Assembly (NCBI RefSeq): GCF_026914265.1
Contig: NC_069130.1
Coordinates: 13,133,700-13,197,699 of the forward strand
Direction: 5' to 3'
Source: Mya arenaria
Taxonomy: Eukaryota > Mollusca > Bivalvia > Myida > Myidae
DNA length: 64,000 bases
This document shows, in pieces, positions 21,396 to 31,269 of this stretch. The notes under the pieces are model-generated. The model searched no databases. It was not told the DNA's origin and saw nothing but the letters and a program-made list of their open reading frames with translations. Within the stretch, counting starts at the first letter, position 1. Every line of letters starts with the position of its first letter. A program made the translations under genes and the position numbers.

Positions 21396-21467
21396 TCCTC
21401 GATAGTATAGTGGTAAGTATCCCCGCCTGTCACGCGGGAGACCGGGGTTCGATTCCCCGTCGGGGAG
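21396..21467 (+). tRNA. tRNA-Asp (GTC), unit 4
   Basis: Consensus copy, with the leader variant CACTTTAACATCGCT. Confidence 0.96.
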
Positions 21468-21682
21468 CATTTCCTTTTATTGTATGTGTATGCATTTGTG
21501 GCACTGGAGTGTATACGTCTATGTGTATATCGTTTTGAACATTCGGCATCTAGCGTTCAAACGGTAGTACCAGAATTCGAGTTTAACTTTAGTAGTTTAC
21601 GAGTTGTACTTACTTCAGTACTTTCAATTCACTTTGCACGGTTAACCCAATTATTAAGTAAGCACGCCACACCATTTTTCAT

Positions 21683-21755
21683 GTCCCCGTAGCGCAGTGG
21701 ATAGCGCGCTGGACTTCTAATCCAGAGGTCGCGGGTTCGAATCCCGCCGGGGATG
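21683..21755 (+). tRNA. tRNA-Arg (TCT), unit 4
   Basis: Consensus copy. Confidence 0.96.
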
Positions 21756-21906
21756 CAAAATTCGTTTTGTCTACCTGCGCGTTTTCGAAAATAGTTTCTT
21801 GACTAGTTCAATTTCGCTGGACACGAACCAAGAAACCGACAGTACACGAAGTGTGTATCCTTAGGCCCAGTGTTTTTTAAGAGTGAAGCAGGAAAAGTAA
21901 AATACT

Positions 21907-21978
21907 TTCCCAAGCGGGGAATCGAACCCCGGCCGCCGCGGTGAGAGCGCGGAATCCTAACCACTAGACCACTTGGGA
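21907..21978 (-). tRNA. tRNA-Glu (CTC), unit 4
   Basis: Consensus copy. Confidence 0.96.
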
Positions 21979-22111
21979 GAGATGAGTGTACAGCCTCGAG
22001 GCAATGCACTATAATACATACATTAGTAGAAATACATTTGATATATATGACTAACATCTCATAGTCGATTTAGTCCAATATTTGTGATATCAACGTACAC
22101 TTACCATCGCT

Positions 22112-22183
22112 TCCTCGATAGTATAGTGGTAAGTATCCCCGCCTGTCACGCGGGAGACCGGGGTTCGATTCCCCGTCGGGGAG
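22112..22183 (+). tRNA. tRNA-Asp (GTC), unit 5
   Basis: Consensus copy, with the leader variant CACTTACCATCGCT. Confidence 0.96.
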
Positions 22184-22398
22184 CATTTCCTTTTATTGTA
22201 TGTGTATGCATTTGTGGCACTGGAGTGTATACGTATATGTGTATATCGTTTTGAACATTCGGCATCTAGCGTTCAAACGGTAGTACCAGAATTCGAGTTT
22301 AACTTTAGTAGTTTACGAGTTGTACTTACTTCAGTACTTTCAATTCACTTTGCACGGTTAACCCAATTATTAAGTAAGCACGCCACACCATTTTTCAT

Positions 22399-22471
22399 GT
22401 CCCCGTAGCGCAGTGGATAGCGCGCTGGACTTCTAATCCAGAGGTCGCGGGTTCGAATCCCGCCGGGGATG
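22399..22471 (+). tRNA. tRNA-Arg (TCT), unit 5
   Basis: Consensus copy. Confidence 0.96.
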
Positions 22472-22620
22472 CAAAATTCGTTTTGTCTACCTGCGCATTT
22501 CGAAAATAGTTTCTTGACTAGTTCAATTTCGCTGGACACGAACCAAGAAACCGACAGTACACGAAGTGTGTATCCTTAGGCCCAGTGTTTTTAAGAGTGA
22601 AGCAGGAAAAGTAAAATACT

Positions 22621-22692
22621 TTCCCAAGCGGGGAATCGAACCCCGGCCGCCGCGGTGAGAGCGCGGAATCCTAACCACTAGACCACTTGGGA
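22621..22692 (-). tRNA. tRNA-Glu (CTC), unit 5
   Basis: Consensus copy. Confidence 0.96.
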
Positions 22693-22823
22693 GAGATGAG
22701 TGTACAGCCTCGAGGCAATGCACTATAATACATACATTAGTAGAAATACATTTGATATATGACTAACATCTCATAGTCGATTTAGTCCAATATTTGTGAT
22801 ATCAACATACACTTACCATCGCT

Positions 22824-22895
22824 TCCTCGATAGTATAGTGGTAAGTATCCCCGCCTGTCACGCGGGAGACCGGGGTTCGATTCCCCGTCGGGGAG
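22824..22895 (+). tRNA. tRNA-Asp (GTC), unit 6
   Basis: Consensus copy. The unit has private spacer variants CACTGGGGTG and CGTTTAGAAC, shared only with unit 8. Confidence 0.96.
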
Positions 22896-23110
22896 CATTT
22901 CCTTTTATTGTATGTTTATGCATTTGTGGCACTGGGGTGTATACGTCTATGTGTATATCGTTTAGAACATTCGGCATCTAGCGTTCAAACGGTAGTACCA
23001 GAATTCGAGTTTTACTTTAGTAGTTTACGAGTTGTACTTACTTCAGTACTTTCAATTCACTTTGCACGGTTAACCCAATTATTAAGTAAGCACGCCACAC
23101 CATTTTTCAT

Positions 23111-23183
23111 GTCCCCGTAGCGCAGTGGATAGCGCGCTGGACTTCTAATCCAGAGGTCGCGGGTTCGAATCCCGCCGGGGATG
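23111..23183 (+). tRNA. tRNA-Arg (TCT), unit 6
   Basis: Consensus copy. The following spacer has TTCTTGCTAG, seen also in units 8 and 10. Confidence 0.96.
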
Positions 23184-23331
23184 CAAAATTCGTTTTGTCT
23201 ACCTGCGCATTTCGAAAATAGTTTCTTGCTAGTTCAATTTCGCTGGACACGAACCAAGAAACCGACAGTACACGAAGTGTATATCCTTAGGCCCAGTGTT
23301 TTTAAGAGTGAAGCAGGAAAAGTAAAATACT

Positions 23332-23403
23332 TTCCCAAGCGGGGAATCGAACCCCGGCCGCCGCGGTGAGAGCGCGGAATCCTAACCACTAGACCACTTG
23401 GGA
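23332..23403 (-). tRNA. tRNA-Glu (CTC), unit 6
   Basis: Consensus copy. Confidence 0.96.
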
Positions 23404-23536
23404 GAGATGAGTGTACAGCCTCGAGGCAATGCACTATAATACATACATTAGTAGAAATACATTTGATATATATGACTAACATCTCATAGTCGATTTAGTC
23501 CAATATTTGTGATATCAACGTACACTTACCATCGCT

Positions 23537-23608
23537 TCCTCGATAGTATAGTGGTAAGTATCCCCGCCTGTCACGCGGGAGACCGGGGTTCGATTCCCCG
23601 TCGGGGAG
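23537..23608 (+). tRNA. tRNA-Asp (GTC), unit 7
   Basis: Consensus copy. Confidence 0.96.
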
Positions 23609-23823
23609 CATTTCCTTTTATTGTATGTTTATGCATTTGTGGCACTGGAGTGTATACGTCTATGTGTATATCGTTTTGAACATTCGGCATCTAGCGTTCA
23701 AACGGTAGTACCAGAATTCGAGTTTTACTTTAGTAGTTTACGAGTTGTACTTACTTCAGTACTTTCAATTCACTTTGCACGGTTAACCCAATTTTTAAGT
23801 AAGCACGCCACACCATTTTTCAT

Positions 23824-23896
23824 GTCCCCGTAGCGCAGTGGATAGCGCGCTGGACTTCTAATCCAGAGGTCGCGGGTTCGAATCCCGCCGGGGATG
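23824..23896 (+). tRNA. tRNA-Arg (TCT), unit 7
   Basis: Consensus copy. The leader CCAATTTTTAAG is shared only with unit 9. Confidence 0.96.
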
Positions 23897-24046
23897 CAAA
23901 ATTCGTTTTGTCTACCTGCGCGTTTTCGAAAATAGTTTCTTGACTAGTTCAATTTCGCTGGACACGAACCAAGAAACCGACAGTATACGAAGTGTGTATC
24001 CTTAGGCCCAGTGTTTTTAAGAGTGAAGCAGGAAAAGTAAAATACT

Positions 24047-24118
24047 TTCCCAAGCGGGGAATCGAACCCCGGCCGCCGCGGTGAGAGCGCGGAATCCTAA
24101 CCACTAGACCACTTGGGA
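24047..24118 (-). tRNA. tRNA-Glu (CTC), unit 7
   Basis: Consensus copy. Confidence 0.96.
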
Positions 24119-24249
24119 GAGATGAGTGTACAGCCTCGAGGCAATGCACTATAATACATACATTAGTAGAAATACATTTGATATATGACTAACATCTCAT
24201 AGTCGATTTAGTCCAATATTTGTGATATCAACATACACTTACCATCGCT

Positions 24250-24321
24250 TCCTCGATAGTATAGTGGTAAGTATCCCCGCCTGTCACGCGGGAGACCGGG
24301 GTTCGATTCCCCGTCGGGGAG
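24250..24321 (+). tRNA. tRNA-Asp (GTC), unit 8
   Basis: Consensus copy, lying 1,426 bp from its unit 6 twin. Confidence 0.96.
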
Positions 24322-24536
24322 CATTTCCTTTTATTGTATGTTTATGCATTTGTGGCACTGGGGTGTATACGTCTATGTGTATATCGTTTAGAACATTCGG
24401 CATCTAGCGTTCAAACGGTAGTACCAGAATTCGAGTTTTACTTTAGTAGTTTACGAGTTGTACTTACTTCAGTACTTTCAATTCACTTTGCACGGTTAAC
24501 CCAATTATTAAGTAAGCACGCCACACCATTTTTCAT

Positions 24537-24609
24537 GTCCCCGTAGCGCAGTGGATAGCGCGCTGGACTTCTAATCCAGAGGTCGCGGGTTCGAATCCCG
24601 CCGGGGATG
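24537..24609 (+). tRNA. tRNA-Arg (TCT), unit 8
   Basis: Consensus copy. Confidence 0.96.
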
Positions 24610-24757
24610 CAAAATTCGTTTTGTCTACCTGCGCATTTCGAAAATAGTTTCTTGCTAGTTCAATTTCGCTGGACACGAACCAAGAAACCGACAGTACACG
24701 AAGTGTATATCCTTAGGCCCAGTGTTTTTAAGAGTGAAGCAGGAAAAGTAAAATACT

Positions 24758-24829
24758 TTCCCAAGCGGGGAATCGAACCCCGGCCGCCGCGGTGAGAGCG
24801 CGGAATCCTAACCACTAGACCACTTGGGA
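24758..24829 (-). tRNA. tRNA-Glu (CTC), unit 8
   Basis: Consensus copy. Confidence 0.96.
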
Positions 24830-24962
24830 GAGATGAGTGTACAGCCTCGAGGCAATGCACTATAATACATACATTAGTAGAAATACATTTGATATATATG
24901 ACTAACATCTCATAGTCGATTTAGTCCAATATTTGTGATATCAACGTACACTTACCATCGCT

Positions 24963-25034
24963 TCCTCGATAGTATAGTGGTAAGTATCCCCGCCTGTCAC
25001 GCGGGAGACCGGGGTTCGATTCCCCGTCGGGGAG
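24963..25034 (+). tRNA. tRNA-Asp (GTC), unit 9
   Basis: Consensus copy, lying 1,426 bp from its unit 7 twin. Confidence 0.96.
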
Positions 25035-25249
25035 CATTTCCTTTTATTGTATGTTTATGCATTTGTGGCACTGGAGTGTATACGTCTATGTGTATATCGT
25101 TTTGAACATTCGGCATCTAGCGTTCAAACGGTAGTACCAGAATTCGAGTTTTACTTTAGTAGTTTACGAGTTGTACTTACTTCAGTACTTTCAATTCACT
25201 TTGCACGGTTAACCCAATTTTTAAGTAAGCACGCCACACCATTTTTCAT

Positions 25250-25322
25250 GTCCCCGTAGCGCAGTGGATAGCGCGCTGGACTTCTAATCCAGAGGTCGCG
25301 GGTTCGAATCCCGCCGGGGATG
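25250..25322 (+). tRNA. tRNA-Arg (TCT), unit 9
   Basis: Consensus copy. Confidence 0.96.
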
Positions 25323-25472
25323 CAAAATTCGTTTTGTCTACCTGCGCGTTTTCGAAAATAGTTTCTTGACTAGTTCAATTTCGCTGGACACGAACCAAGA
25401 AACCGACAGTATACGAAGTGTGTATCCTTAGGCCCAGTGTTTTTAAGAGTGAAGCAGGAAAAGTAAAATACT

Positions 25473-25544
25473 TTCCCAAGCGGGGAATCGAACCCCGGCC
25501 GCCGCGGTGAGAGCGCGGAATCCTAACCACTAGACCACTTGGGA
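25473..25544 (-). tRNA. tRNA-Glu (CTC), unit 9
   Basis: Consensus copy. Confidence 0.96.
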
Positions 25545-25680
25545 GAGATGAGTGTACAGCCTCGAGGCAATGCACTATAATACATACATTAGTAGAAATA
25601 CATTTGATATATATATGACTAACATTTCATAGTCGATTTAGTCCAATATTTGTGATATCAACGTACACTTTAACATCGCT

Positions 25681-25752
25681 TCCTCGATAGTATAGTGGTA
25701 AGTATCCCCGCCTGTCACGCGGGAGACCGGGGTTCGATTCCCCGTCGGGGAG
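25681..25752 (+). tRNA. tRNA-Asp (GTC), unit 10
   Basis: Consensus copy, leader variant CACTTTAACATCGCT. Confidence 0.96.
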
Positions 25753-25967
25753 CATTTCCTTTTATTGTATGTGTATGCATTTGTGGCACTGGAGTGTATA
25801 CGTCTATGTGTATATCGTTTTGAACATTCGGCATCTAGCGTTCAAACGGTAGTACCAGAATTCGAGTTTAACTTTAGTAGTTTACGAGTTGTACTTACTT
25901 CAGTACTTTCAATTCACTTTGCACGGTTAACCCAATTATTAAGTAAGCACGCCACACCATTTTTCAT

Positions 25968-26040
25968 GTCCCCGTAGCGCAGTGGATAGCGCGCTGGACT
26001 TCTAATCCAGAGGTCGCGGGTTCGAATCCCGCCGGGGATG
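25968..26040 (+). tRNA. tRNA-Arg (TCT), unit 10
   Basis: Consensus copy. Confidence 0.96.
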
Positions 26041-26188
26041 CAAAATTCGTTTTGTCTACCTGCGCATTTCGAAAATAGTTTCTTGCTAGTTCAATTTCGC
26101 TGGACACGAACCAAGAAACCGACAGTACACGAAGTGTATATCCTTAGGCCCAGTGTTTTTAAGAGTGAAGCAGGAAAAGTAAAATACT

Positions 26189-26260
26189 TTCCCAAGCGGG
26201 GAATCGAACCCCGGCCGCCGCGGTGAGAGCGCGGAATCCTAACCACTAGACCACTTGGGA
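26189..26260 (-). tRNA. tRNA-Glu (CTC), unit 10
   Basis: Consensus copy. Confidence 0.96.
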
Positions 26261-26394
26261 GAGATGAGTGTACAGCCTCGAGGCAATGCACTATAATACA
26301 TACATTAGTAGAAATACATTTGATATATATGACTAACATCTCATAGTCGATTTAGTCCAATATTTGTGATATCAACGTACACTTTAACATCGCT

Positions 26395-26466
26395 TCCTCG
26401 ATAGTATAGTGGTAAGTATCCCCGCCTGTCACGCGGGAGACCGGGGTTCGATTCCCCGTCGGGGAG
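26395..26466 (+). tRNA. tRNA-Asp (GTC), unit 11
   Basis: Consensus copy. Confidence 0.96.
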
Positions 26467-26681
26467 CATTTCCTTTTATTGTATGTGTATGCATTTGTGG
26501 CACTGGAGTGTATACGTCTATGTGTATATCGTTTTGAACATTCGGCATCTAGCGTTCAAACGGTAGTACCAGAATTCGAGTTTAACTTTAGTAGTTTACG
26601 AGTTGTACTTACTTCAGTACTTTCAATTCACTTTGCACGGTTAACCCAATTATTAAGTAAGCACGCCACACCATTTTTCAT

Positions 26682-26754
26682 GTCCCCGTAGCGCAGTGGA
26701 TAGCGCGCTGGACTTCTAATCCAGAGGTCGCGGGTTCGAATCCCGCCGGGGATG
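26682..26754 (+). tRNA. tRNA-Arg (TCT), unit 11
   Basis: Consensus copy. Confidence 0.96.
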
Positions 26755-26903
26755 CAAAATTCGTTTTGTCTACCTGCGCATTTCGAAAATAGTTTCTTGA
26801 CTAGTTCAATTTCGCTGGACACGAACCAAGAAACCGACAGTACACGAAGTGTGTATCCTTAGGCCCAGTGTTTTTAAGAGTGAAGCAGGAAAAGTAAAAT
26901 ACT

Positions 26904-26975
26904 TTCCCAAGCGGGGAATCGAACCCCGGCCGCCGCGGTGAGAGCGCGGAATCCTAACCACTAGACCACTTGGGA
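26904..26975 (-). tRNA. tRNA-Glu (CTC), unit 11
   Basis: Consensus copy. Confidence 0.96.
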
Positions 26976-27110
26976 GAGATGAGTGTACAGCCTCGAGGCA
27001 ATGCACTATAATACATACATTAGTAGAAATACATTTGATATATATATGACTAACATTTCATAGTCGATTTAGTCCAATATTTGTGATATCAACGTACACT
27101 TACCATCGCT

Positions 27111-27182
27111 TCCTCGATAGTATAGTGGTAAGTATCCCCGCCTGTCACGCGGGAGACCGGGGTTCGATTCCCCGTCGGGGAG
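27111..27182 (+). tRNA. tRNA-Asp (GTC), unit 12
   Basis: Consensus copy. Confidence 0.96.
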
Positions 27183-27397
27183 CATTTCCTTTTATTGTAT
27201 GTGTATGCATTTGTGGCACTGGAGTGTATACGTCTATGTGTATATCGTTTTGAACATTCGGCATCTAGCGTTCAAACGGTAGTACCAGAATTCGAGTTTA
27301 ACTTTAGTAGTTTACGAGTTGTACTTACTTCAGTACTTTCAATTCACTTTGCACGGTTAACCCAATTATTAAGTAAGCACGCCACACCATTTTTCAT

Positions 27398-27470
27398 GTC
27401 CCCGTAGCGCAGTGGATAGCGCGCTGGACTTCTAATCCAGAGGTCGCGGGTTCGAATCCCGCCGGGGATG
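27398..27470 (+). tRNA. tRNA-Arg (TCT), unit 12
   Basis: Consensus copy. Confidence 0.96.
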
Positions 27471-27621
27471 CAAAATTCGTTTTGTCTACCTGCGCGTTTT
27501 CGAAAATAGTTTCTTGACTAGTTCAATTTCGCTGGACACGAACCAAGAAACCGACAGTATACGAAGTGTGTATCCTTAGGCCCAGTGTTTTTTAAGAGTG
27601 AAGCAGGAAAAGTAAAATACT

Positions 27622-27693
27622 TTCCCAAGCGGGGAATCGAACCCCGGCCGCCGCGGTGAGAGCGCGGAATCCTAACCACTAGACCACTTGGGA
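27622..27693 (-). tRNA. tRNA-Glu (CTC), unit 12
   Basis: Consensus copy. Confidence 0.96.
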
Positions 27694-27826
27694 GAGATGA
27701 GTGTACAGCCTCGAGGCAATGCACTATAATACATACATTAGTAGAAATACATTTGATATATATGACTAACATCTCATAGTCGATTTAGTCCAATATTTGT
27801 GATATCAACGTACACTTACCATCGCT

Positions 27827-27898
27827 TCCTCGATAGTATAGTGGTAAGTATCCCCGCCTGTCACGCGGGAGACCGGGGTTCGATTCCCCGTCGGGGAG
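27827..27898 (+). tRNA. tRNA-Asp (GTC), unit 13
   Basis: Consensus copy. Confidence 0.96.
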
Positions 27899-28113
27899 CA
27901 TTTCCTTTTATTGTATGTGTATGCATTTGTGGCACTGGAGTGTATACGTCTATGTGTATATCATTTTGAACATTCGGCATCTAGCGTTCAAACGGTAGTA
28001 CCAGAATTCGAGTTTAACTTTAGTAGTTTACGAGTTGTACTTACTTCAGTACTTTCAATTCACTTTGCACGGTTAACCCAATTATTAAGTAAGCACGCCA
28101 CACCATTTTTCAT

Positions 28114-28186
28114 GTCCCCGTAGCGCAGTGGATAGCGCGCTGGACTTCTAATCCAGAGGTCGCGGGTTCGAATCCCGCCGGGGATG
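28114..28186 (+). tRNA. tRNA-Arg (TCT), unit 13
   Basis: Consensus copy. Confidence 0.96.
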
Positions 28187-28336
28187 CAAAATTCGTTTTG
28201 TCTACCTGCGCATTTCGAAAATAGTTTCTTGACTAGTTCAATTTCGCTGGACACGAACCAAGAAACCGACAGTACACGAAGTGTGTATCCTTAGGCCCAG
28301 TGTTTTTTAAGAGTGAAGCAGGAAAAGTAAAATACT

Positions 28337-28408
28337 TTCCCAAGCGGGGAATCGAACCCCGGCCGCCGCGGTGAGAGCGCGGAATCCTAACCACTAGACC
28401 ACTTGGGA
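28337..28408 (-). tRNA. tRNA-Glu (CTC), unit 13
   Basis: Consensus copy. Confidence 0.96.
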
Positions 28409-28542
28409 GAGATGAGTGTACAGCCTCGAGGCAATGCACTATAATACATACATTAGTATAAATACATTTGATATATATGACTAACATCTCATAGTCGATT
28501 TAGTCCAATATTTGTGATATCAACGTACACTTTAACATCGCT

Positions 28543-28614
28543 TCCTCGATAGTATAGTGGTAAGTATCCCCGCCTGTCACGCGGGAGACCGGGGTTCGAT
28601 TCCCCGTCGGGGAG
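28543..28614 (+). tRNA. tRNA-Asp (GTC), unit 14
   Basis: Consensus copy. Confidence 0.96.
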
Positions 28615-28829
28615 CATTTCCTTTTATTGTATGTGTATGCATTTGTGGCACTGGAGTGTATACGTCTATGTGTATATCGTTTTGAACATTCGGCATCTAG
28701 CGTTCAAACGGTAGTACCAGAATTCGAGTTTAACTTTAGTAGTTTACGAGTTGTACTTACTTCAGTACTTTCAATTCACTTTGCACGGTTAACCCAATTA
28801 TTAAGTAAGCACGCCACACCATTTTTCAT

Positions 28830-28902
28830 GTCCCCGTAGCGCAGTGGATAGCGCGCTGGACTTCTAATCCAGAGGTCGCGGGTTCGAATCCCGCCGGGGA
28901 TG
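28830..28902 (+). tRNA. tRNA-Arg (TCT), unit 14
   Basis: Consensus copy. Confidence 0.96.
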
Positions 28903-29051
28903 CAAAATTCGTTTTGTCTACCTGCGCATTTCGAAAATAGTTTCTTGACTAGTTCAATTTCGCTGGACACGAACCAAGAAACCGACAGTACACTTAGTGT
29001 GTATCCTTAGGCCCAGTGTTTTTAAGAGTGAAGCAGGAAAAGTAAAATACT

Positions 29052-29123
29052 TTCCCAAGCGGGGAATCGAACCCCGGCCGCCGCGGTGAGAGCGCGGAAT
29101 CCTAACCACTAGACCACTTGGGA
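29052..29123 (-). tRNA. tRNA-Glu (CTC), unit 14
   Basis: Consensus copy. The leader has lost a few bases just upstream (GGGAGAAGTGTAC instead of GGGAGAGATGAGTGTAC). Confidence 0.95.
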
Positions 29124-29180
29124 GAAGTGTACAGCCTCGAGGCAATGCACTATAATACATACATTAGTAGAAATACATTT

Positions 29181-29210
29181 GAGACCGGGGTTCGATTCCC
29201 CGTCGGGGAG
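29181..29210 (+). pseudogene. tRNA-Asp 3' fragment, unit 15
   Basis: Only GAGACCGGGGTTCGATTCCC and the 3' acceptor strand remain. The spacer ...ACATTTGA joins straight to the variable loop, so the leader and 5' half are deleted, apparently across a short GA overlap. Confidence 0.9.
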
Positions 29211-29397
29211 CATTAATTTGTTTTATTGTATGTTCATGCATTTGTGGAGCTGGAGTGTTTACTTATTTGTGTATATTGTTTTGAACATTGGGAATGAAGC
29301 GTTTTAATCGTTTGCATTATACGAGTTTTACTTACATTAATACTTTAAATTCAATGTACTCGGTTTACCAAATTATTAAATAAGCACTATTTTTCAT

Positions 29398-29432
29398 GTC
29401 CCCGTAGCGCAGTGGATAGCGCGCTGGACTTC
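29398..29432 (+). pseudogene. tRNA-Arg 5' fragment, unit 15
   Basis: The gene matches consensus up to GCTGGACTTC and then breaks off inside the anticodon loop into unrelated sequence. This is the right edge of the array. The spacer between the two fragments has diverged much more than in inner units. Confidence 0.9.
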
Positions 29433-29594
29433 GGATTTGTCTAGATTGGTACCCTACGTTACTTTTTGGTAAACAAGTTGTAGACAAGAGAAAAAAGGGT
29501 ACTAATCTACATTTATACATACCGATTTTGAATCCGGGTCAACTTGGCCCAATTACCTTTTCGATCTGGTCCAAATCGGCCCAGTAACCAGTTC

Positions 29595-29597
<3 letters not shown>

Positions 29598-29654
<57 letters not shown>
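29598..29654. repeat. (TTA)n microsatellite
   Basis: About 19 uninterrupted TTA/ATT triplets, shortly beyond the array edge. Confidence 0.95.
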
Positions 29655-29656
<2 letters not shown>

Positions 29657-30454
29657 TCGTTTGTGAATGTGTATATTAGATTACATCGATGTTGAATATA
29701 TTATTTTCAGACATTCTTTTTCCCCAAGAGACAAAATGGAATCAAATAGAATGAGAAATATGATGTATTAAAATATTTGTTTCTTAACTAATAAATACTC
29801 TGCAACCAAACACTTTACAAAAAATACAACAATGATTGGTGATCTTCACAAAAACTGAAATGTTCATCACATCCTGACACCATAAATCCCTCCAACAGTC
29901 AGTTGGGGGAACTGTTATGCCTTGAGGGTTATTTCCATATACTGCTCCCAGCATTTGTTAATGACTTGTCCAGCTGCGTAGATCTCTTTGCGGATCCTCG
30001 ATCCAAATCACCGCCATCAACTGCTAACTTTACTAATTCCGCCTCTCATCTTAGTAGTGGACAAAGTCGATAGAAACCCAAGCCGGCACACTCTGCCTTC
30101 GAGTATACCTGAATATAAAACAATTTAGTTTTTAATTTGTTTATGTGTGACGCATAATTGAACCTTTTTCTAAATAAATAAGTATTTAATTGATATGTAT
30201 TTAACATTGCAAAGCCGCACGGTATCCTGATATATTATACATTATTAATGAATCTGAGTAGTTTACCTTTCTCGTCATTGTTCGTTCTGATTGTTTGTTT
30301 GAAAACACACCAATCCTGCGTTGAAAAGACGCTGTTGTTTAGTCACTGGCGCGTTAATATAACTACGAAGTCCACAAGTTGCTTTGTCGCAGCTACTGTC
30401 GCTTTTGCTCGCAGTGCATCCACTGCTGGGGCGATGTGGGCCGCAGGGAGAAAC

Positions 30455-30477
30455 GGGGGGGGGGGGGGGGGGGGGGC
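30455..30477. repeat. Poly-G run
   Basis: About 20 consecutive G within the MULE remnant. Confidence 0.85.
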
Positions 30478-31000
30478 AGTAGCATCCTGCCGAAGTTGTG
30501 CACAACAATTCTCCTTCGGTAGACTTTTGTCAGTCCCACAGATTGGGCATGGCGCCTCACGGCATGGTCCCAGGTGAACGCGCAGCCCTTCACTTCTACC
30601 CGCGGGAACACGTCTTGCACTGCTTGCCATGCAGCTGAATTCAAAATAATATATTGATAATATATTTTAGACATGTATTCATGAGTGAAACTTTTTTAAA
30701 ACATAAACATATATATAGATCCCTTCTATTCACTGAACATACAGTAAGCTACTGATATATACCTTGTTCAAAATCTGCGACATAGCCTTCGACAGATGCT
30801 GTCCCGATCCTCTCCTAAATCGACTCCAGGGACGCTGACGAAGTCTACCTTTGTTCGTCTCTACTCATCAGACAAAACGCCAGGGACTTCATTTGATCCG
30901 CCTTCTCGATAAACGCATGTATAGAAAAAAGCTGGCCGTCGCGTCTGAATGGCTCGCCAACTAGGAAACATAAATAATTGTAGGATATCATTATCAATAT

Positions 31001-31022
31001 CGTATCGTATCGTATCGTATCC
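31001..31022. repeat. (CGTAT)n short repeat
   Basis: Four tandem CGTAT units. Confidence 0.85.
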
Positions 31023-31236
31023 GGTATCATAATAATCATATCATATCATAGCATATTATATACCTTAAATGTGCCTGATGTACCTGCGTTTGGTTTCGCG
31101 AAACAAAGACAAAGTTTTGGTACTCCGTCGCGAATACGAAGTGTCGCTGGCCGTCCATCTGAAGACCAGCAACTAGAAAGTCGTCCTTGTCGATGAACGA
31201 CCCGTTCTATAGCTAGACGTTTTGTCTATTTGTAAA

Positions 31237-31269
31237 ATGGCTGCCATTGGGAAAAAATGTGTTGAATAA
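31237..31269 (+). promoter_or_regulatory. Possible upstream ORF of the RNA-binding protein gene
   Basis: ATG in a good start context (AAAATGG) opens a 10-codon frame, MAAIGKKCVE, that stops 22 bases before the main ATG. It matters only if the transcript starts upstream of it, which the sequence does not show. Confidence 0.4.

Larger units (their letters stand above)
19270..29432. repeat. Tandem array of 14 tRNA-trio units (~715 bp each) plus a broken 15th
   Basis: Each unit holds tRNA-Asp(GTC) on plus, a ~215-bp spacer, tRNA-Arg(TCT) on plus, ~151 bp, tRNA-Glu(CTC) on minus, and ~133 bp to the next Asp. Asp start positions are spaced 712-718 bp from unit 2 onward; the step from unit 1 to 2 is 674 because unit 1 lacks ~43 bp of spacer. 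tRNA sequences are the same in all units except unit 1 Asp and unit 2 Glu, and spacers differ at only a few sites per unit. Units 6-7 and 8-9 share private variants, showing a 1,426-bp two-unit duplication. The array edges are diverged or truncated. Confidence 0.97.
30395..31195 (-). pseudogene. MULE (Mutator-like) transposase remnant
   Basis: Three minus-strand blocks read as pieces of a MULE transposase core. They are AGLQMDGQRHFVFATEYQN (31,180-31,090), GEPFRRDGQLFSIHAFIEKA with SLAFCLMSRDE (30,960-30,850), and EGYVADFEQ joined over a GT..AG intron to AAWQAVQDVFPRVEVKGCAF, TWDHAVRRHAQSVGL (30,790-30,500). GCxFxxxxAVxRxxQxxGL is the usual MULE signature. Two in-frame stops (after DEQR and after SLESI) and a 20-base poly-G tract behind the last block show it is broken. 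No terminal repeats were found. Confidence 0.6.

Noticed and set aside
19480-29160. Repeated ~65-84 aa frames across the tRNA array (for example MYVYAFVALECIRLCVYRFE and the GIRTRDLWIRSPARYPLRYG type)
   Set aside because: They run through tRNA genes and spacers and recur only because the unit recurs. GIRTRDL-type peptides are a known tRNA translation artefact.
29880-30115. Possible further minus-strand MULE exon (EGRVCRLGFLSTLSTTKMRG)
   Set aside because: It follows an acceptor-like CAG but stops early, and the resemblance is too weak to support.
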